In this document: in pieces, positions 35,700-47,720 of the stretch
How positions within the stretch are numbered: the first letter of the stretch is position 1
Layout of the letters: each line of letters starts with the position of its first letter
Program-made: the position numbers and the translations under genes
Notes under the pieces: model-generated
What the model saw: only the letters and a program-made list of their open reading frames with translations
Databases searched by the model: none
What the model was told of the DNA's origin: nothing
Source of the DNA: Linyphia triangularis
Lineage: Eukaryota; Arthropoda; Arachnida; Araneae; Linyphiidae
Length of the DNA stretch: 64,000 nt
Reading direction: 5' to 3'
Assembly (NCBI GenBank): GCA_963978545.1
Contig: OZ021732.1
Span: 28,798,123 to 28,862,122, forward strand

Positions 35700-36090
35700 G
35701 TAATTTAAAAAACTAAAAAAATACGCTTTTATAGAAAAGTGAACTAAAAAGTAGAAAATAATTTTAAATAAGTTTGAAATAAGAATAGAGTGATTAACAA
35801 GAAATATTTATTTTATCGTAAAAAAGCGTGGGGTGCTTTTTAAGATATTTTAAAAAATTTACATCAAGCACCCCACGCTTTCTTACGATAAAATAAATAT
35901 TTCTTGTTAATCACTCTATTCTTATTTCAAACTTATTTAAAATTATTTTCTACTTTTTAGTTCACTTTTCTATAAAAGCGTATTTTTTTAGTTTTTTAAA
36001 CTATTAATTATTTTCTACTTTTTAGTTTGTTTTTCTATTAAAGCGTGTTTTTTTAGTTTTTAAACTATTAATTATTTTTTCTGTAAACGA
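35700..36090 (+). repeat. Long foldback repeat, copy C
   Basis: Arms of ~140 bp around a loop shortened to ~25 nt (AAGATATTTTAAAAAATTTAC). The stem is the most regular of the three, with TTTATCGTAAAAAAGCGTGG facing its near-exact complement. Confidence 0.75.
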
Positions 36091-36120
36091 TAATTTTTTT
36101 TTTAGTTAGTGTACAAAACT

Positions 36121-36338
36121 CTCCATTTGTTTCTGCCAATAGTCACATGCTTGTCTCAAATTTAAGCCATGTGTATGCCTTACTACACGCCGTATTACTT
36201 GGCACAAAACACTACCGTGTCTCTGAATATGAAAAATCACTAATCCTGAAGATCCTGGTAAGGATAATGGGACTAAAAAAAACACGCTTTGTATAACTGT
36301 CGTTCAAACGGCACACCAGGGTTCGATTCCGGAGAAGG
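36121..36338 (+). pseudogene. 18S rRNA fragment with internal deletion (copy C)
   Basis: TTTCTGCCAATAGTCACATG, CTTGTCTCAAATTTAAGCC and CGCCGTATTAC match the 18S 5' domain. After GGTAAGGATAATGGGACT the sequence jumps, across about 35 nt of filler containing AAAAAACACGCTTT (a foldback motif), to GGGTTCGATTCCGGAGAAGG. The missing piece corresponds to about 250 nt present in copy B. Confidence 0.85.
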
Positions 36339-36545
36339 TTGGTTGATAGGAATTTAACAGCGCAAGGGCAACACGAGTTAATCCTTGTGATAAAGCGACA
36401 AACTTATTGAATTATTGAATTGTCATCGGTCCTTAATAAGTATGCCAAATTTCGAGTTAATCCGACGTTTTGAAGGGGGTCAAAATCATGTTCAAAGATT
36501 CAGTTACATACATACATCTAAAGCTAATAAAAGCGTGTTAAAAAA

Positions 36546-37065
36546 TTCAAAATAACCATTTTTATCGATCAGAAGTTTATTTGTCAACCTGAAATAACGA
36601 ATGTGCTAGAGATAGAAAGGTACTTGCCTTGTTGATAATTGGCACAAAATAAATTATAATTAATTATCTTAATACAAAAAGTTTTTTGTAATTATTATGA
36701 CTTATCTTAGATGAAACATCAAGATTGGCGCAATTCATAACCATTTTCCCATCTTCGTTAATAAGACAGATCTGATTTTATAGCTTTATTGCTAATGAAT
36801 TTTTCTTAAATATGTATTATGTTATCTAAATTTCAAATAAATATTTCCGAGTGTTTCGTAAAAATGGTTTATTATATTACTTCCACCATAGGATTGATTT
36901 TTGTTATAAAACAATAATTAATAGTAGTATAAACTCCAGAAAAACAACAGGCAGAAGTTTAAAAAAAAAAAAATGAGTGGTGCGTTTTTATATTTAAAAA
37001 TAGTCACATGTCAGTATTTTAAGAATCAGGGCAACATTACCAATAACAAAAACAGAAGCACTTAC
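36546..37065. other. AT-rich interval, no feature
   Basis: Between the retroposon and the inferred first-exon donor. Nothing recognised. Confidence 0.35.
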
Positions 37066-37310
37066 TTCTTCCGATCAACAGGTGAAGACTAATCCAGCAC
37101 AAGTTCACTTCGATCTTGAACAGATGCAAAAAAACACAAACTTAATTCTGAAGCACGAGCACAAATAAATCCAAAAATACGTCACAGTCCTCTAATTCAA
37201 CAACGGAAAACCGATCACAACTCTTTTCAGTTCGTATCACCGCGATTAAAATCACAAACAGACGATTTCGTCTCTACTCACCATCTCTGAGTATCGTCTG
37301 CTGCTATAAT
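37066..37310 (-). other. Candidate non-coding first exon (5'UTR)
   Basis: Minus strand: after the GC-rich promoter-like block the sequence runs to GGAAGAA^GTAAGTG, a strong donor, with the exon end at 37,066. An internal AGATG^GTGAGTAG (37,282 region) is a possible alternative donor. Short ATG-started frames inside close quickly, as in a 5'UTR. The start site is uncertain; a CTATTATAG motif (37,304-37,312) and TCAGTT/ACTCAGAG initiator-like sequences lie nearby. No known product can be attached. Confidence 0.4.
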
Positions 37311-37515
37311 AGAACGGGAGAGATGAACTGATGAGTGGATGGGGGAGAGGGATGGAAAAAAGAACACCACCCCTGCCGCGCGCGCGTACCTTTGACGCAC
37401 CGACCAATAGGAGAGCGGGAAAGTTCGGCTGGTGGTGCTGATTGGTGGAGTGGGGATTCGGACACTAGACAAAAGAAGACGTTTTTCACGGCCCGTTGCT
37501 TCATTGTAGTGTGAG
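37311..37515 (-). promoter_or_regulatory. CpG-rich promoter-like region with two CCAAT boxes
   Basis: This is among the most GC- and CpG-rich stretches in the window, including an alternating CG run at 37,377-37,386. CCAAT appears once per strand (GACCAATAGG near 37,403; TGATTGGTGG near 37,440). It adjoins, on the minus side, the candidate first exon. A TGTGAGTATGG at 37,510 on the plus strand could be a divergent donor. Short frames through it come from the GC content and are not genes. Confidence 0.45.
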
Positions 37516-40500
37516 TATGGATGATAAGTGCAAATAAAAGCCGAAGTTAGTCAGGCGCTGATAATAATAAAAAAAATAATATTTTGTGTTTGGAAGGCAT
37601 ATCGCGGAGGTCTGTTTCGAATGCATAACTGTTAATTGAAACAGGTGTTTGGAATTGAGATAAGATGCAAGAAGTTATTCTCAACACGTAGGCCATTTGA
37701 AGGTTAATTTAAAGAAGTATATGCGTTCTTAGGCATAAAATGGCGCAATATTTCAAGTCAATGTAGATAGCGAGATATAAAACTTAAATAGAGTATGGAA
37801 TTTTCCAGAATAAAATTAAAACTATAGTGTATGTAACATTATGAAATTATGAGAAATACATGAAAAGCAAATCAAATATCGATGACAGTTCTCCTTATTT
37901 TTTGCCTTATAAAAGATAAAAATGATTCGTTTGAAATAAAATGTTTAATAAAACAAAAGTTCCTCAACACCTTTTTTGCGTTTCCTATTAATACTAAACG
38001 TTAATAAACACAATCAAGTAAAATTAATACAGTACTGATATGTTTTTTAAAACTTTTAAGCATTATCAATCATTTGCAGTGGCGATAGGGTACCAAATGT
38101 GGGAGGATGCCTGCAAATTGTTGAAGATATCACAATCAGATAATGTAAAAATGTATAAAATGATAGTACAACTGCTCCTCTCGTACCCCCTTTATATCCC
38201 ACCACCACCAATGACACTTTGATTTCGTATACCATAGTAAAAAAAATCCTAGTATGGAATCATACAGTAATAACTCAAAAACATTGAAATAAAGCCTCTT
38301 AGTTCTAATCTCCAAATCGTAACCGTAAAAGTAAACCTCATACATTATCAGTCAAGGTTAAAACTCTCTGCGATCTCTATGAACCCCCAAAAACCATAAA
38401 AATACGGGCATCTTCATCCCTTTTCCAAGAACACCAAACTTTTTTACAAAGGCGGGAGTTAGCAAAGAAAGAACACTTCACCTACCCCCCTACATTCTCA
38501 GTGGTGTAGTGTGACAAAAGATAAAGCTCCCCTTCAAAGTTTGACGCCAAAGCCGATGAAGGCAATCATGGCCGTGCACAAAGCAGACAAAGCTACAAGA
38601 AACTGGTAATAGGAACTCTCTCAGGTAGCCCGCTCATGGCTCACCCCACACTACACCTGTTGAAAAACCCCGGGGGTAGAGGAAGGAAGACGCCAGATAA
38701 CAAAAGAGGAAAATGCTGGAGTTTTGAATGGTTTTTTTTTTTTTTTTTTTTCTTTTGTTGAAGGACCCGCTAACGCGTGAAAACAAGATTGGTGCACTCC
38801 TTTTAAAGTGAAGTAAAGTGGAATGATATGGATTTAAAGCCTAATTAATAGTTTGTAAAAAAAATATTCAGTTCTAAATTGTATTAATTTCGGAAAAACT
38901 ACTTTCTTACAAATAACCAACTTCGTTTGATTTGTGAGGGTGTAAAATTTAATGGACTTAAGGATGTTTTGTTGATCACTTGAGACGTTTGTGTTAGCTA
39001 TAATGTGATCGTGCACACAAGCAGTTAAGAGTTGCATTCTACGTAAGTTCAATGAAAATTATTAAACGATAGCCTTTACTGGTCACATTCGGACAGAAAT
39101 GTTATTCACGAAATTTCATTTAGACAAGTAATTACAAAACAAACATTTTCTATTTTATAAGTAATAGACCAATCAATACTAGATGCTTGATAAGACAATT
39201 ATTTATACAAACGAATAAATTAAAATTACGAACTTAACAGCCGAGAATGTAAAAGATGAAAGAAATCCGATTGATTTAAAATCTTAAAATGAGTTCATTT
39301 TTTTCGAACAGAGACATAGATAAAATACTCGGTGTTTTTCTGCAGTTTTATGTTCAGATCAAAATCTAAATTTGATTTTAGTGAAACTAATAAATTGGAT
39401 ATTTGCAACAAAATAATTGAACTCGATGAATATGGTGAACTTTGAGCTGAAACATCATAACAATATGTTGACTACTGAAAGAAGTCGAAATTCACGGAAG
39501 GAATGCCTTTCATAAGATTATTTTATTGAGAACTGTCCCAGCTTTCCGTATTTGAGATAAAACGGCGCGACGATTCAAAACCATGCATCACAATCACCAT
39601 CATAACTACTAATATTTAAAGTAGAGATGCATACAGACGGAAGGAAAGAGAATCAATCCAAAGTCATCTCACAAGCAGGGCAGGGATTTCGCTGAGTAAT
39701 AAGTTCGACTAATTTAATCTTTATTAAACTGTACTAAGTAGTTTTAACAAACGGCTATTATCAACCAGTGGGGATTCTAGAAGTTCTTACTCCAGTCATT
39801 AACTATTATTGAACATACAATGGTGTCCAATGATTCATTATTCGTTTACGTAAAATAGAGGAACTTCCAGGTGTAGTCCTTGGCACTATAAAAGCAATTA
39901 AATGTCTGAAAATGAGTCAGAATACGAAGCCCTCAACACGTGAACCTATGCAAGACTGTCACCATTTCTACAATTTGACTAATGATGTCTTCCACAATAT
40001 CATTAGAAGTGTGAAATGTTGATGATACAGTCATCTCGGATTTTATGTATAAACCAGTTTATGAATCATTTACTTGTACAAAAAAAAGTAGCAAACTTTG
40101 ACCTTCTTCCCATTGATAATGGAATAGATATGTTCATTCATATAAATGTAATTCGAAGGAATTTTTGATACGATTTCATTGTTTACACGCGCTGCAAATC
40201 TTTTTAAATTTTCTTAAACTTGCATATTTTTTCCGTCTACGTGGTGGCAACGATGGCAATAAAGAAGAAACATTTAATTATCCTGTATCAGTAGAGCCTA
40301 AAAAAGTATAATTACTTGGCGACCATTTAGACTACTAGTTAGCCATCTATATTTTACTTTTTGCTCAGACAAAGAATAAATGAAATAGATTGAATATTTT
40401 ACAGATCAAAATATCTTTATAAAATCAATACATCATTGTAGAATTGAAATGCCAATTTACAAAATATTGATTTTCACTGCTTATTCTTGAAACATCTTTA

Positions 40501-42669
40501 TCTGAATCATCTATCATTTTTACTATTTTAAATACATACTTTTCATCAGAGTATTTTAATACAATAATTTTTTATTCTAGAAATTGACGAATTTCCAAAA
40601 GAAATTAGTCTTGTCCATCATCCATCAATCATGATAATATTCCCAGTAAATATAACGTATAATCGTATGTTTTGGGATGAATTTATCTTTTCACAGGTGA
40701 TCTTTTCAAAAGGTGTCCGAATCCAAATGGATAACCTGTTTAACTAAATCATACTCCAATTACAATCGCAAACGATTCCTAAACATCTTAAACACATACA
40801 GTATTATCACATACAAGCTTCAATATACAATACGACAAACAATATGAGAACATTCTTTAGCAGTTTGAAATGAGAAATGATATTTCAAAGTGGTAGTATC
40901 TTTCAGTGCAGTAAATTGAAGTCTTATTATATTCACAACTAAATATGTGTTGCTAAGAACAATATATTTAAACAGGTTTCTCTAAAAGTTTGTTGGGTTT
41001 TAAAGAATCTATATAACATAGATCGAAGAAACCTTAAAAAAAATCTTATATACTTAAAATGAACTAAATATATAGAAACATGCTTCGTTTCAACCCTTTG
41101 CAGCTTTTTAAGTAATCGAAAAGACTTGGAATCCAGTATATTGACACAGATTGTGTTCAAAGCACTAATGAATGCATACTAATAACATGAATAAGTAAAT
41201 TTCATACATTGCAAAATAATATTTAAAATAACGATTGGCAGCTATACTTAAACATTACGTTTTGAATTTGTCGGAAAAATTACTGATATTTTAAATATCC
41301 CGGCAACGAGTTTAGTTATAAAATTATGAAAAATTAATTGTAAAAAATAGCTCATATTCTCAATCAAAATAAATTTACTTTAAAGGACTTTTATTAACAT
41401 AAAAGGCCTTTGCCGAAATGTCATTTTAAATAACTAAGTTTCATAAAATACGTTTTGATTACGTAAAGAAAAATGGACAAATTCGGAAACTTTATTCTTC
41501 TTGGGTAAGACAGCCTTTACGCCTCCTTTCACAACGGGTCCAAATATTTATTTTGCGTCGTGAAGAAATAAACAGTAATAATTTCCGATTGTCGGGTGGA
41601 CAGATACAAATGATCCAACTTGAGTGAAAGATCAATTTTACGGTTGTCGCAGATAAGAGCGGACTCATTTAGACCGAATCCAATTTCGAGCTGTTGACCA
41701 CAGATTGCCAAGATTGAAACGCCCAGTTAAATGCCAGCTATTTTGGGCCTTGATGAAAGGTTAAATTACCGTGGCGACAAATTACGCAAATTCGTAGCCA
41801 CACATTCAATTAGACAACCTAAAACAACTATTAATCAACCGTAGTTGGACTGCTAGGAACATCTGAGGCCTTGGCAAGAGTATTTCGCACGAATCATTAC
41901 ATTGATCTTTTCTTGAATGTATTATAACCAATTTTTTTCGGTAAGAAATTGTGATTATCCTCGAATGCCTATGAATATATTATAAATAAATACACTATTC
42001 ACAGCATTCTTTCGAGTATAATATAATAATTGTTGATCTAGCAGAATTTTGAGCTACCATCTTGTTTTACTTAACTGTAAGTCTTCAAGCGAAAATACAA
42101 AGAATGTAAATCTTAGCTGTTTATAAAGAATATATTGACCATGTAAAATTGTTTTGTCAGGGAACTTGTTTTTCTTGGACTAAATGTGTCTGATTTATCT
42201 TTGATCATACAATTCAGTTTAGTTTTTTAGGAAAATTTTGTCAGCAACATAGAAAGGATTCCGTTTTCTTGTTCTGTCTAACTGATAAAACTAAACTGAA
42301 ATAAAATTATTTAAAACAAAGATGCAGTTACAGGATGTTTTAATTGAATAGAAGTGGTTAATAATGATTTGGCAACTTTATACAAATACTCAGATAATTT
42401 CTGAGAAACAAAAATGGCGCAAAGTTGGAAAGGTTGGCAACAAACTTCCCAATGCTGATGAGGGAAAACTTACCATAGATAGAGGGACCATATATTATCA
42501 AAGTTCTAATACGATACCTTTATTTGGAGTCAAGATGTGGTGAACTACATGCTGAACTTTACAGGGTTTGAGATAAAATTGTATGTAATGTCACAAACAC
42601 AGGTGTTACAGCATTTGCATTTTGTACATTTTGGTACTTCAGATGAAAAATCAGGTTGAATTTTGGTGA
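37516..42669. other. Upstream, largely single-copy AT-rich sequence with no identified gene
   Basis: It contains a T run at 38,730-38,751 and a pyrimidine/ACCC-rich stretch at 38,380-38,720. The more complex block at 41,480-41,900 (CGGGTGGACAGATACAAATG, GCCAGCTATTTTGGGCC) is non-repetitive and may be a conserved non-coding region. No exon is supported on either strand. Confidence 0.3.
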
Positions 42670-43181
42670 AGAAACCACAAGTGGGCTGCGAGTAGAGTGG
42701 TACTAGGCCGTGGACGCTGATGGTAAATCTAAACCAAACTAAATATTATAAGAGCTGCAGGGGTAGAGATAGGAACAATCGAGTCACTCAATTGTTTGCA
42801 ACAACCGAATTATTAGAGTGTATTCTTCGATGATGTAACGAGGGAATAACGTATGAATTCAATAGCATAGCTAAAACTACTCAGTGTCAATCTAGATATT
42901 GACCATCTCATGAGAGATAAGCAATGACAAAAATCCCATTGACTTTTCTTTTCTTTTTTACTTTGACCACTTGTTTTTACTTTTCTTTTAGTTGAGACAA
43001 CAAAAGTGGAAACAAAGTTCCTTTCATTATATAAAAAAAATTATTGTTTAATCCTTCTTGTACTACAGTACATTTTATTAATTACAGAAGAAGGCATGTA
43101 CATATTCTATTAACTAGTGGGCCGCAAAGATTTTTTTACAAAATAGGTGGTCCGCACAACTAAAAAGGTTGGGAACTGCTG
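42670..43181 (+). mobile_element. hAT-like MITE, diverged copy
   Basis: Direct-orientation relative of 56,752-57,251. Shared: TACTAGGCCGTGGACGCTGA, GATCGAGTCACTC, CTTCGATG.TGTAA, ATATTGAC..TCTCATG and a right end TAAAAAGGTTGGGAACTGCTG. That right terminus (RC CAGCAGTTCCCAACC) is a typical hAT end. The left terminus is eroded. Confidence 0.6.
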
Positions 43182-44636
43182 ATTTATATCATATATCACG
43201 CGGGTCTGTAACATTATATTTATAGGTTTGTCTTAGAATACCTAACTCAGACGGGCCGGCAATGCTTTTATATAAACTTCTCACTACATTAGGATAGTGC
43301 AGAAGCAAAACACGATGGAAATGAGAAGAATTAATTTTTTATTAACTCCACGTAATCATTGTTTATTATTCCACTCAATCTATTTAGATTACTTTAATGA
43401 AAACGTTGACACTTGATTTTAAAAGGACAAAATTTCATTTCCTACACTTATAGCTATTCCATTTATACTATTTGTGTGTTATCAGTTCCCACTATCGCCC
43501 TATTTTTAGTAAATATGACTCCATTAAAAAATTTAGATTTCAACAACTCTTCGTTAGTGAAATAAAAATCTAAAACTGTTTTCACAGTCAAATTTCAAAA
43601 AAGTTCAGTGAACCTGCTATCGTTCACATTCGTATCTTTCTCCAAACATTGCCTTGGTGCGAGATACTTATACATATAAGAGCAATACCGTCCATCTGTT
43701 CCAGTCTGTTATTAATCACCCATAGCTCTTGGTAGCAATCCAAACGTTATCTATAACCCAAGCATACATTTAATTTTCACCGTAGCATAATTGATTGTTC
43801 GTTCGAGAAACGTATTTTTACCTGCCGCACCCCACCTTTACTGTTGCGTTGCGGCTATTTCGTACGGATTAATACCAAAGCAAACACCGTTTGTGCCGAA
43901 CCATCCCAGATGAGGTTCTGACAGAACTCGACATGCTCCACCCTATCATTAAGGGGAGGGGGTCAAGAGGGGTAATTTGGGGGGCTGCTGCGAAACCCCC
44001 GGGGGCAGCGCATTTATCTCCACTGCAGCACCCACAAAAGAACCTGACAGTTCGAATATTTTTACATATTGATAGAACATGTGCAACAGCGATTTCAACA
44101 AAAGGGGGATTTGCATGACAAAAGAATCTGGATATGAAATGGAGTATTTGCAATCATTTTTGTGGCGATGAATGCAGGATAAAAAACTGAGTGGAAATTG
44201 TAGTGTTGCAAATTTCAAAAAAGTTATTACGGTAGAATACTTGGGAACAGTTGTTCAAGTCGTATGCATCGAAAAATATGTAAATCAGTAATGCTAATTT
44301 ACTGATTCGAAGGGTGGAAATTCTATGAATTGCTAAAGGAAACATTTACCAGAGTAGGAAGACATTACTACAATCATGAATATGATTTTTTCCAAGTATT
44401 GTGTTTATTTTTAATTAACTTTCTGTGTATCGTGTTGTGTTAAATGCATGGCACTTTTCAAAACTGTTATATTGAAAATGTACTTTAATTCCTTTCACAC
44501 TGGGATTAAGTTCAAAACCTAGCATAAAATGGAACAACTTTAAAATATATGAGACAAATGGATAGATTTTTTTAGAAAACCATTCAACTTTTTCAAATTA
44601 AGTTTTAAATAATGTTTTTGACGGATAGGCACGTAA
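43182..44636. other. AT-rich interval with a GC-richer patch at 43,880-44,110
   Basis: The patch has GGGGAGGGGGTC and CCCCCGGGGG runs and overlapping frames on both strands with no recognisable domain. It may be part of a transposon; nothing further supported. Confidence 0.25.
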
Positions 44637-44709
44637 CTAGAGGTGTGGAGCAACTCAACACTCTAATTACGTGACGTAATTGAAAGTTATGCATTGCTCC
44701 ACCCTCTAG
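44637..44709. repeat. Palindromic solo of element X termini
   Basis: CTAGAGGTGTGGAGCAAC on the left is mirrored by GCATTGCTCCACCCTCTAG on the right, with TAATTACGTGACGTAATTG in the middle. Both halves match the 5' terminus of element X (20,695; RC of 29,682), so this looks like two X ends joined head to head. Confidence 0.55.
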
Positions 44710-45107
44710 TTTTATATGCATCTGCGACAAAAAAAAAAGTTCGATAAATACTGATAAATAAATTTCTCATAACAAAATATAAGTGCAAAATTATTGAGAG
44801 GTAAAAAAGAAAGTTCATAGGGTAACTTTTATTGCTGATTACAATACAGGGAGTCCTGGCTAAAAGTATCCAAAAGTCATGGCTTATCATTACGGGAACT
44901 TACCATTGTAATAGACTGCTTCTCTGTGGATTGGAAACTCCTCCAAGATTCTTTTTAACAAGAAAGGCATACATTTAAATTCAATGTGTGGTTAGGAATG
45001 AGCGTAAATGTCATTATTGGTCTAATTTTCTTCTTACAGCACACTGTCACGGAGCACGTTTATCTTGGAATTCATTAAATCCGTTGTGAATAGACAAAAC
45101 ATTTAAA

Positions 45108-45250
45108 CTGTGAATGAGTTGAAGAAGCGTATCATTCAAGCATTTCGTCTAATTACTCCTGGTATGATATACGAAACATTTGGAGAGAATTGGGTTACCT
45201 TTTAGACGGTTTGTCGAGCTACGTTAGGTGTCCACATCAAAATCTATTGA
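45108..45250 (+). pseudogene. Transposase C-terminal remnant (Tc1/mariner-like superfamily)
   Basis: GTG AAT GAG TTG ... translates VNELKKRIIQAFRLITPGMI followed by YETFGE, then after a stop/frame slip VCRATLGVHIKIY. This matches the usual C-terminus of arthropod transposases with an N-terminal DUF4817-type helix-turn-helix domain and a DDE core (NELK.RI..A...ITP.M...VW.EL..R...CR...G.HIE). A CCCGGACACACTGTA terminus-like sequence follows at 45,327. The catalytic core is absent here. Confidence 0.65.
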
Positions 45251-46489
45251 TATTAAGACTTCGTGAGACGTTCTTTGTAATAAGTAGTTTCGTAAAAATA
45301 AGCTATTTTTTTTAATAGATTTAGCCCGGACACACTGTATTAAAAATCGAATGATATGTGATGTTCCTTCTTTAAGTAAGATAAGTACTTAGGATTTTGC
45401 CTTTGCCCATAAGCTTCATGTTTCATTTTTTGGCCACAGTATCTATCAAAGCATTGGTTTAAAAGATATAATTTTTTTTTTACCATGTAGAACAACTGTA
45501 ATAAAAGACCATTAACAAAACTTTAAAGGCAAATAACTAGTGTCTCTTTCTATTATTATAATAATTATTAATTAAAAAATATATATGTTACTTTCCCTTC
45601 AACTGGTCTTCATTCAGAACTCTAGAAAAGAACATTACTGTTATTGGGCCTAGTAAAAAAACTAATACGTTTTAAAAGCAATATTGCGCTAAAAATGTAT
45701 TGCAGCAGGTATTATGATTTTTAAAAAAATTAAGTTTTTGGTGTAAGCGAGACTGGCAATATTTCTTAGTAGACGAAATTTTCATTTTAATGAACTTTTT
45801 TTTCTCAGAATAGTGGTTACGGAATTTTACATGTTTTGAAGAAAGCTTATTTATCAGCAAAAACTATTTTTTTCAAAATTGCACTCTGCTAACATATTTT
45901 ATTTTTCATTACACTAATTCAAATTAAAATGATTGCGGTAATTTCAGAAAACGAGATATATCACATATAGTTTAAGAATATTATTCGAGGTAAACACCAC
46001 TCTTAAAAATTACCGTAATTTACATCCACATTATCATACTCGCATTCAAATGAAATAACTCATATTTCCTCATAAAACATTGTTAATCAGTTTTTATTAA
46101 TCACGTGTTAAATTACTATAGCATAGTGACTCGAAATACCTACCATAGCTTCAATTTTATATTTTATACAGTAGATTAGATAACTAGATAAATATTAACT
46201 GGGTGATTCTTATCAAGTAGAAATTTGACAAAAAGATGCGTTGTCGACGTTTCTATCAAGTATTATTAATTCTTGGGTTCTCTATTAAGTTTTAGGTCAG
46301 TCACTAATAGGCCGCTTTTACACCCCTTCTATTACATCCACGGAGGACTAATTCACTGTCGAGGGCAATGCATTCGATCAAATTTTTTTAGATCCTAAAA
46401 ATGTTTTATAGTATATAAAACTCTATTATATTAGCACAGAACTAATTTTAGATATGCTTTTTCTATATTTTTCTTGCTTAATCCATATT

Positions 46490-46640
46490 ACCGGAAACAA
46501 CACAATTTCATTCCAATGTTTTGTTACTAAGGTGATGAAATCATGGATACGGTGTTAAGGGAAAGGAGGTGCTCATTACTTGCAATTGACTGAACCAATT
46601 TGAGCCGGATTGTGCTGACTATTTGAACCCGGGCAAAGTT
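46490..46640 (+). repeat. Dispersed repeat R, copy 2
   Basis: Diverged relative of 22,380-22,560, same orientation (ATTCCAATGTTTTGTTACTA, CTTGCAATTGACTGAACCAA, TTTGAACCCGGGCAA). Confidence 0.5.
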
Positions 46641-47112
46641 GGAAATAAAAAAGGAATAGTCCGAGAACAACTCCCGTTCCAAAACCTTTAAATGGGTCCT
46701 CAAAGCTTAAAAGGTGTAGAAACTAGCATCGCAAGTGGATGAGGAATGGCCAGCCTTCAGGCAGAAATGTAGACTCATTTATCACAACTTCGAATGGGTG
46801 TGGGTTTCTGTTCTCAGTTTTTTCCAACCTGTGAATTATTTCTTGTTCCGTCCATATATTTCTTATTCCCCTGTGGTTACGGAAGGAAATTGTACGTGCT
46901 CCACTTCTATGAATGGCAAGGGGTCACTGGATTAAAAATACTCAATGGTAGAACAATTTCATTGAAAGTTTTGACTTGAATTCATCTGCCAATGCTTTCA
47001 TTGTTTGCAAACTGCAGGATGAGTTTGAAATCGCGCACATCAAAGTTGAATGAGCCGCAATTCAGTGAAAAAGCATTGAGTTTGATTTTAATACCGGTGA
47101 TAGCAGTGTAGA

Positions 47113-47305
47113 TTGTTTCGAATGTATTTCAATCGGTATCTCGTGCTCCGAGATTTCATGTGTGAAGCGTTTGTTGTTCAAGGCGGTGGTGGTATGTTGT
47201 TCATGTTGAAGTGTTACTTTGCTCGAAAATCATATTCTCACTTCATTGACGAGTTTCGCAAGAAATATCCTGATGCAGCAATACCCAACAATTCAATGGT
47301 GACAC
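47113..47305 (+). pseudogene. Transposase N-terminal remnant (DUF4817-type helix-turn-helix), interrupted
   Basis: The frame reads ...MLFMLKCYFARKSYSHFIDE then FRKKYPDAAIPNNSMV. This fits the DUF4817 pattern (vF.v..Yf...Sy......F..k.P....Pn..ti..lv.kFr..G) of Tc1/mariner-type transposases. At ATGGTGACAC the frame is cut by a hAT-like insertion; relics of the next residues resume after 47,720 (NEVSAF-like). It is not joined to the C-terminal remnant at 45.1 kb, which lies upstream, so these are two separate dead copies. Confidence 0.6.
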
Positions 47306-47712
47306 CAGGGCCGAATTTAAGAGTATGCCGCCTATCGGCTAAAGTCCATTTGCCGCCCCCTCTATATTTCATATTTGCTTAGAAACACATTTGTAATACA
47401 TTTGTTTTATACAACAAAAAGATAGAATTCATTGGTGTTTTCATATTTTTTAATTAGATTGCACTACAAGAAAGTTATAATACAAGATTACGTGCTGTGG
47501 ATTTGTATTATGTTATAGTTTTAGAAAGTAGGCTATGTAGAAGGACTAAAACATATTTTTAAATAACATGTATTCTTAAATTAGAACGGAAAATATTATT
47601 AACGTCTGAAATACTTTATTTTAACTTTTGAATAAATTGCCAAACTGCCATCCCCTGAAAATTTGACGCTCTAGGCTGCAGTCTACTTAGCCTATACAGA
47701 AATACGGCCCTG
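47306..47712. mobile_element. hAT-like MITE, 407 bp, perfect 8-bp target duplication
   Basis: Termini CAGGGCCG (left) and CGGCCCTG (right), with GGTGACAC exactly duplicated at 47,298-47,305 and 47,713-47,720. CAGGG-type ends and an 8-bp duplication indicate the hAT superfamily. It sits inside the transposase remnant starting at 47,113. No coding capacity. Confidence 0.8.
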
Positions 47713-47720
47713 GGTGACAC

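Larger units (their letters stand above)
35697..36545 (+). mobile_element. Composite retroposon: foldback + 18S rRNA fragment + tail, copy C
   Basis: The same order as copy B but on the plus strand: foldback (35,700-36,090), linker GTTAGTGTACAAAACTC, 18S fragment (36,121-36,338), tail GGTTGGTTGATAGGAATTT, GCGCAAGGGCAACACGAG, then TTGTCATCGGTCC and TACATACATACATCTAAAGC, ending at TAATAAAAGC. It has lost ~250 nt of the rRNA part. CAAAATAA near both ends (35,687 and 36,548) may be a short or eroded target duplication. Together with copy B it shows this chimera is a repeated family, not a single accident. Confidence 0.7.
553..37065 (-). other. Inferred long first intron (~36.5 kb)
   Basis: If the non-coding exon ending at 37,066 splices to the acceptor at 553, everything between is intron. 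The interval contains only repeats, low-complexity DNA and two decayed coding-like stretches. No other minus-strand exon was convincing. The link is inference from the splice signals and strand alone; other small exons or a nearer promoter (for example around 24.8 kb) are possible. Confidence 0.3.

Noticed and set aside
36318..36332. RNA polymerase III B box (GGGTTCGATTCCGG) of a tRNA-type head
   Set aside because: This is the conserved GGGTTCGATTCCGGAGA block of 18S rRNA; no A box precedes it.
37278..37504. Overlapping 64-66-codon minus-strand frames
   Set aside because: They are within the CpG-rich promoter-like block; open because of GC content, with no conserved feature.
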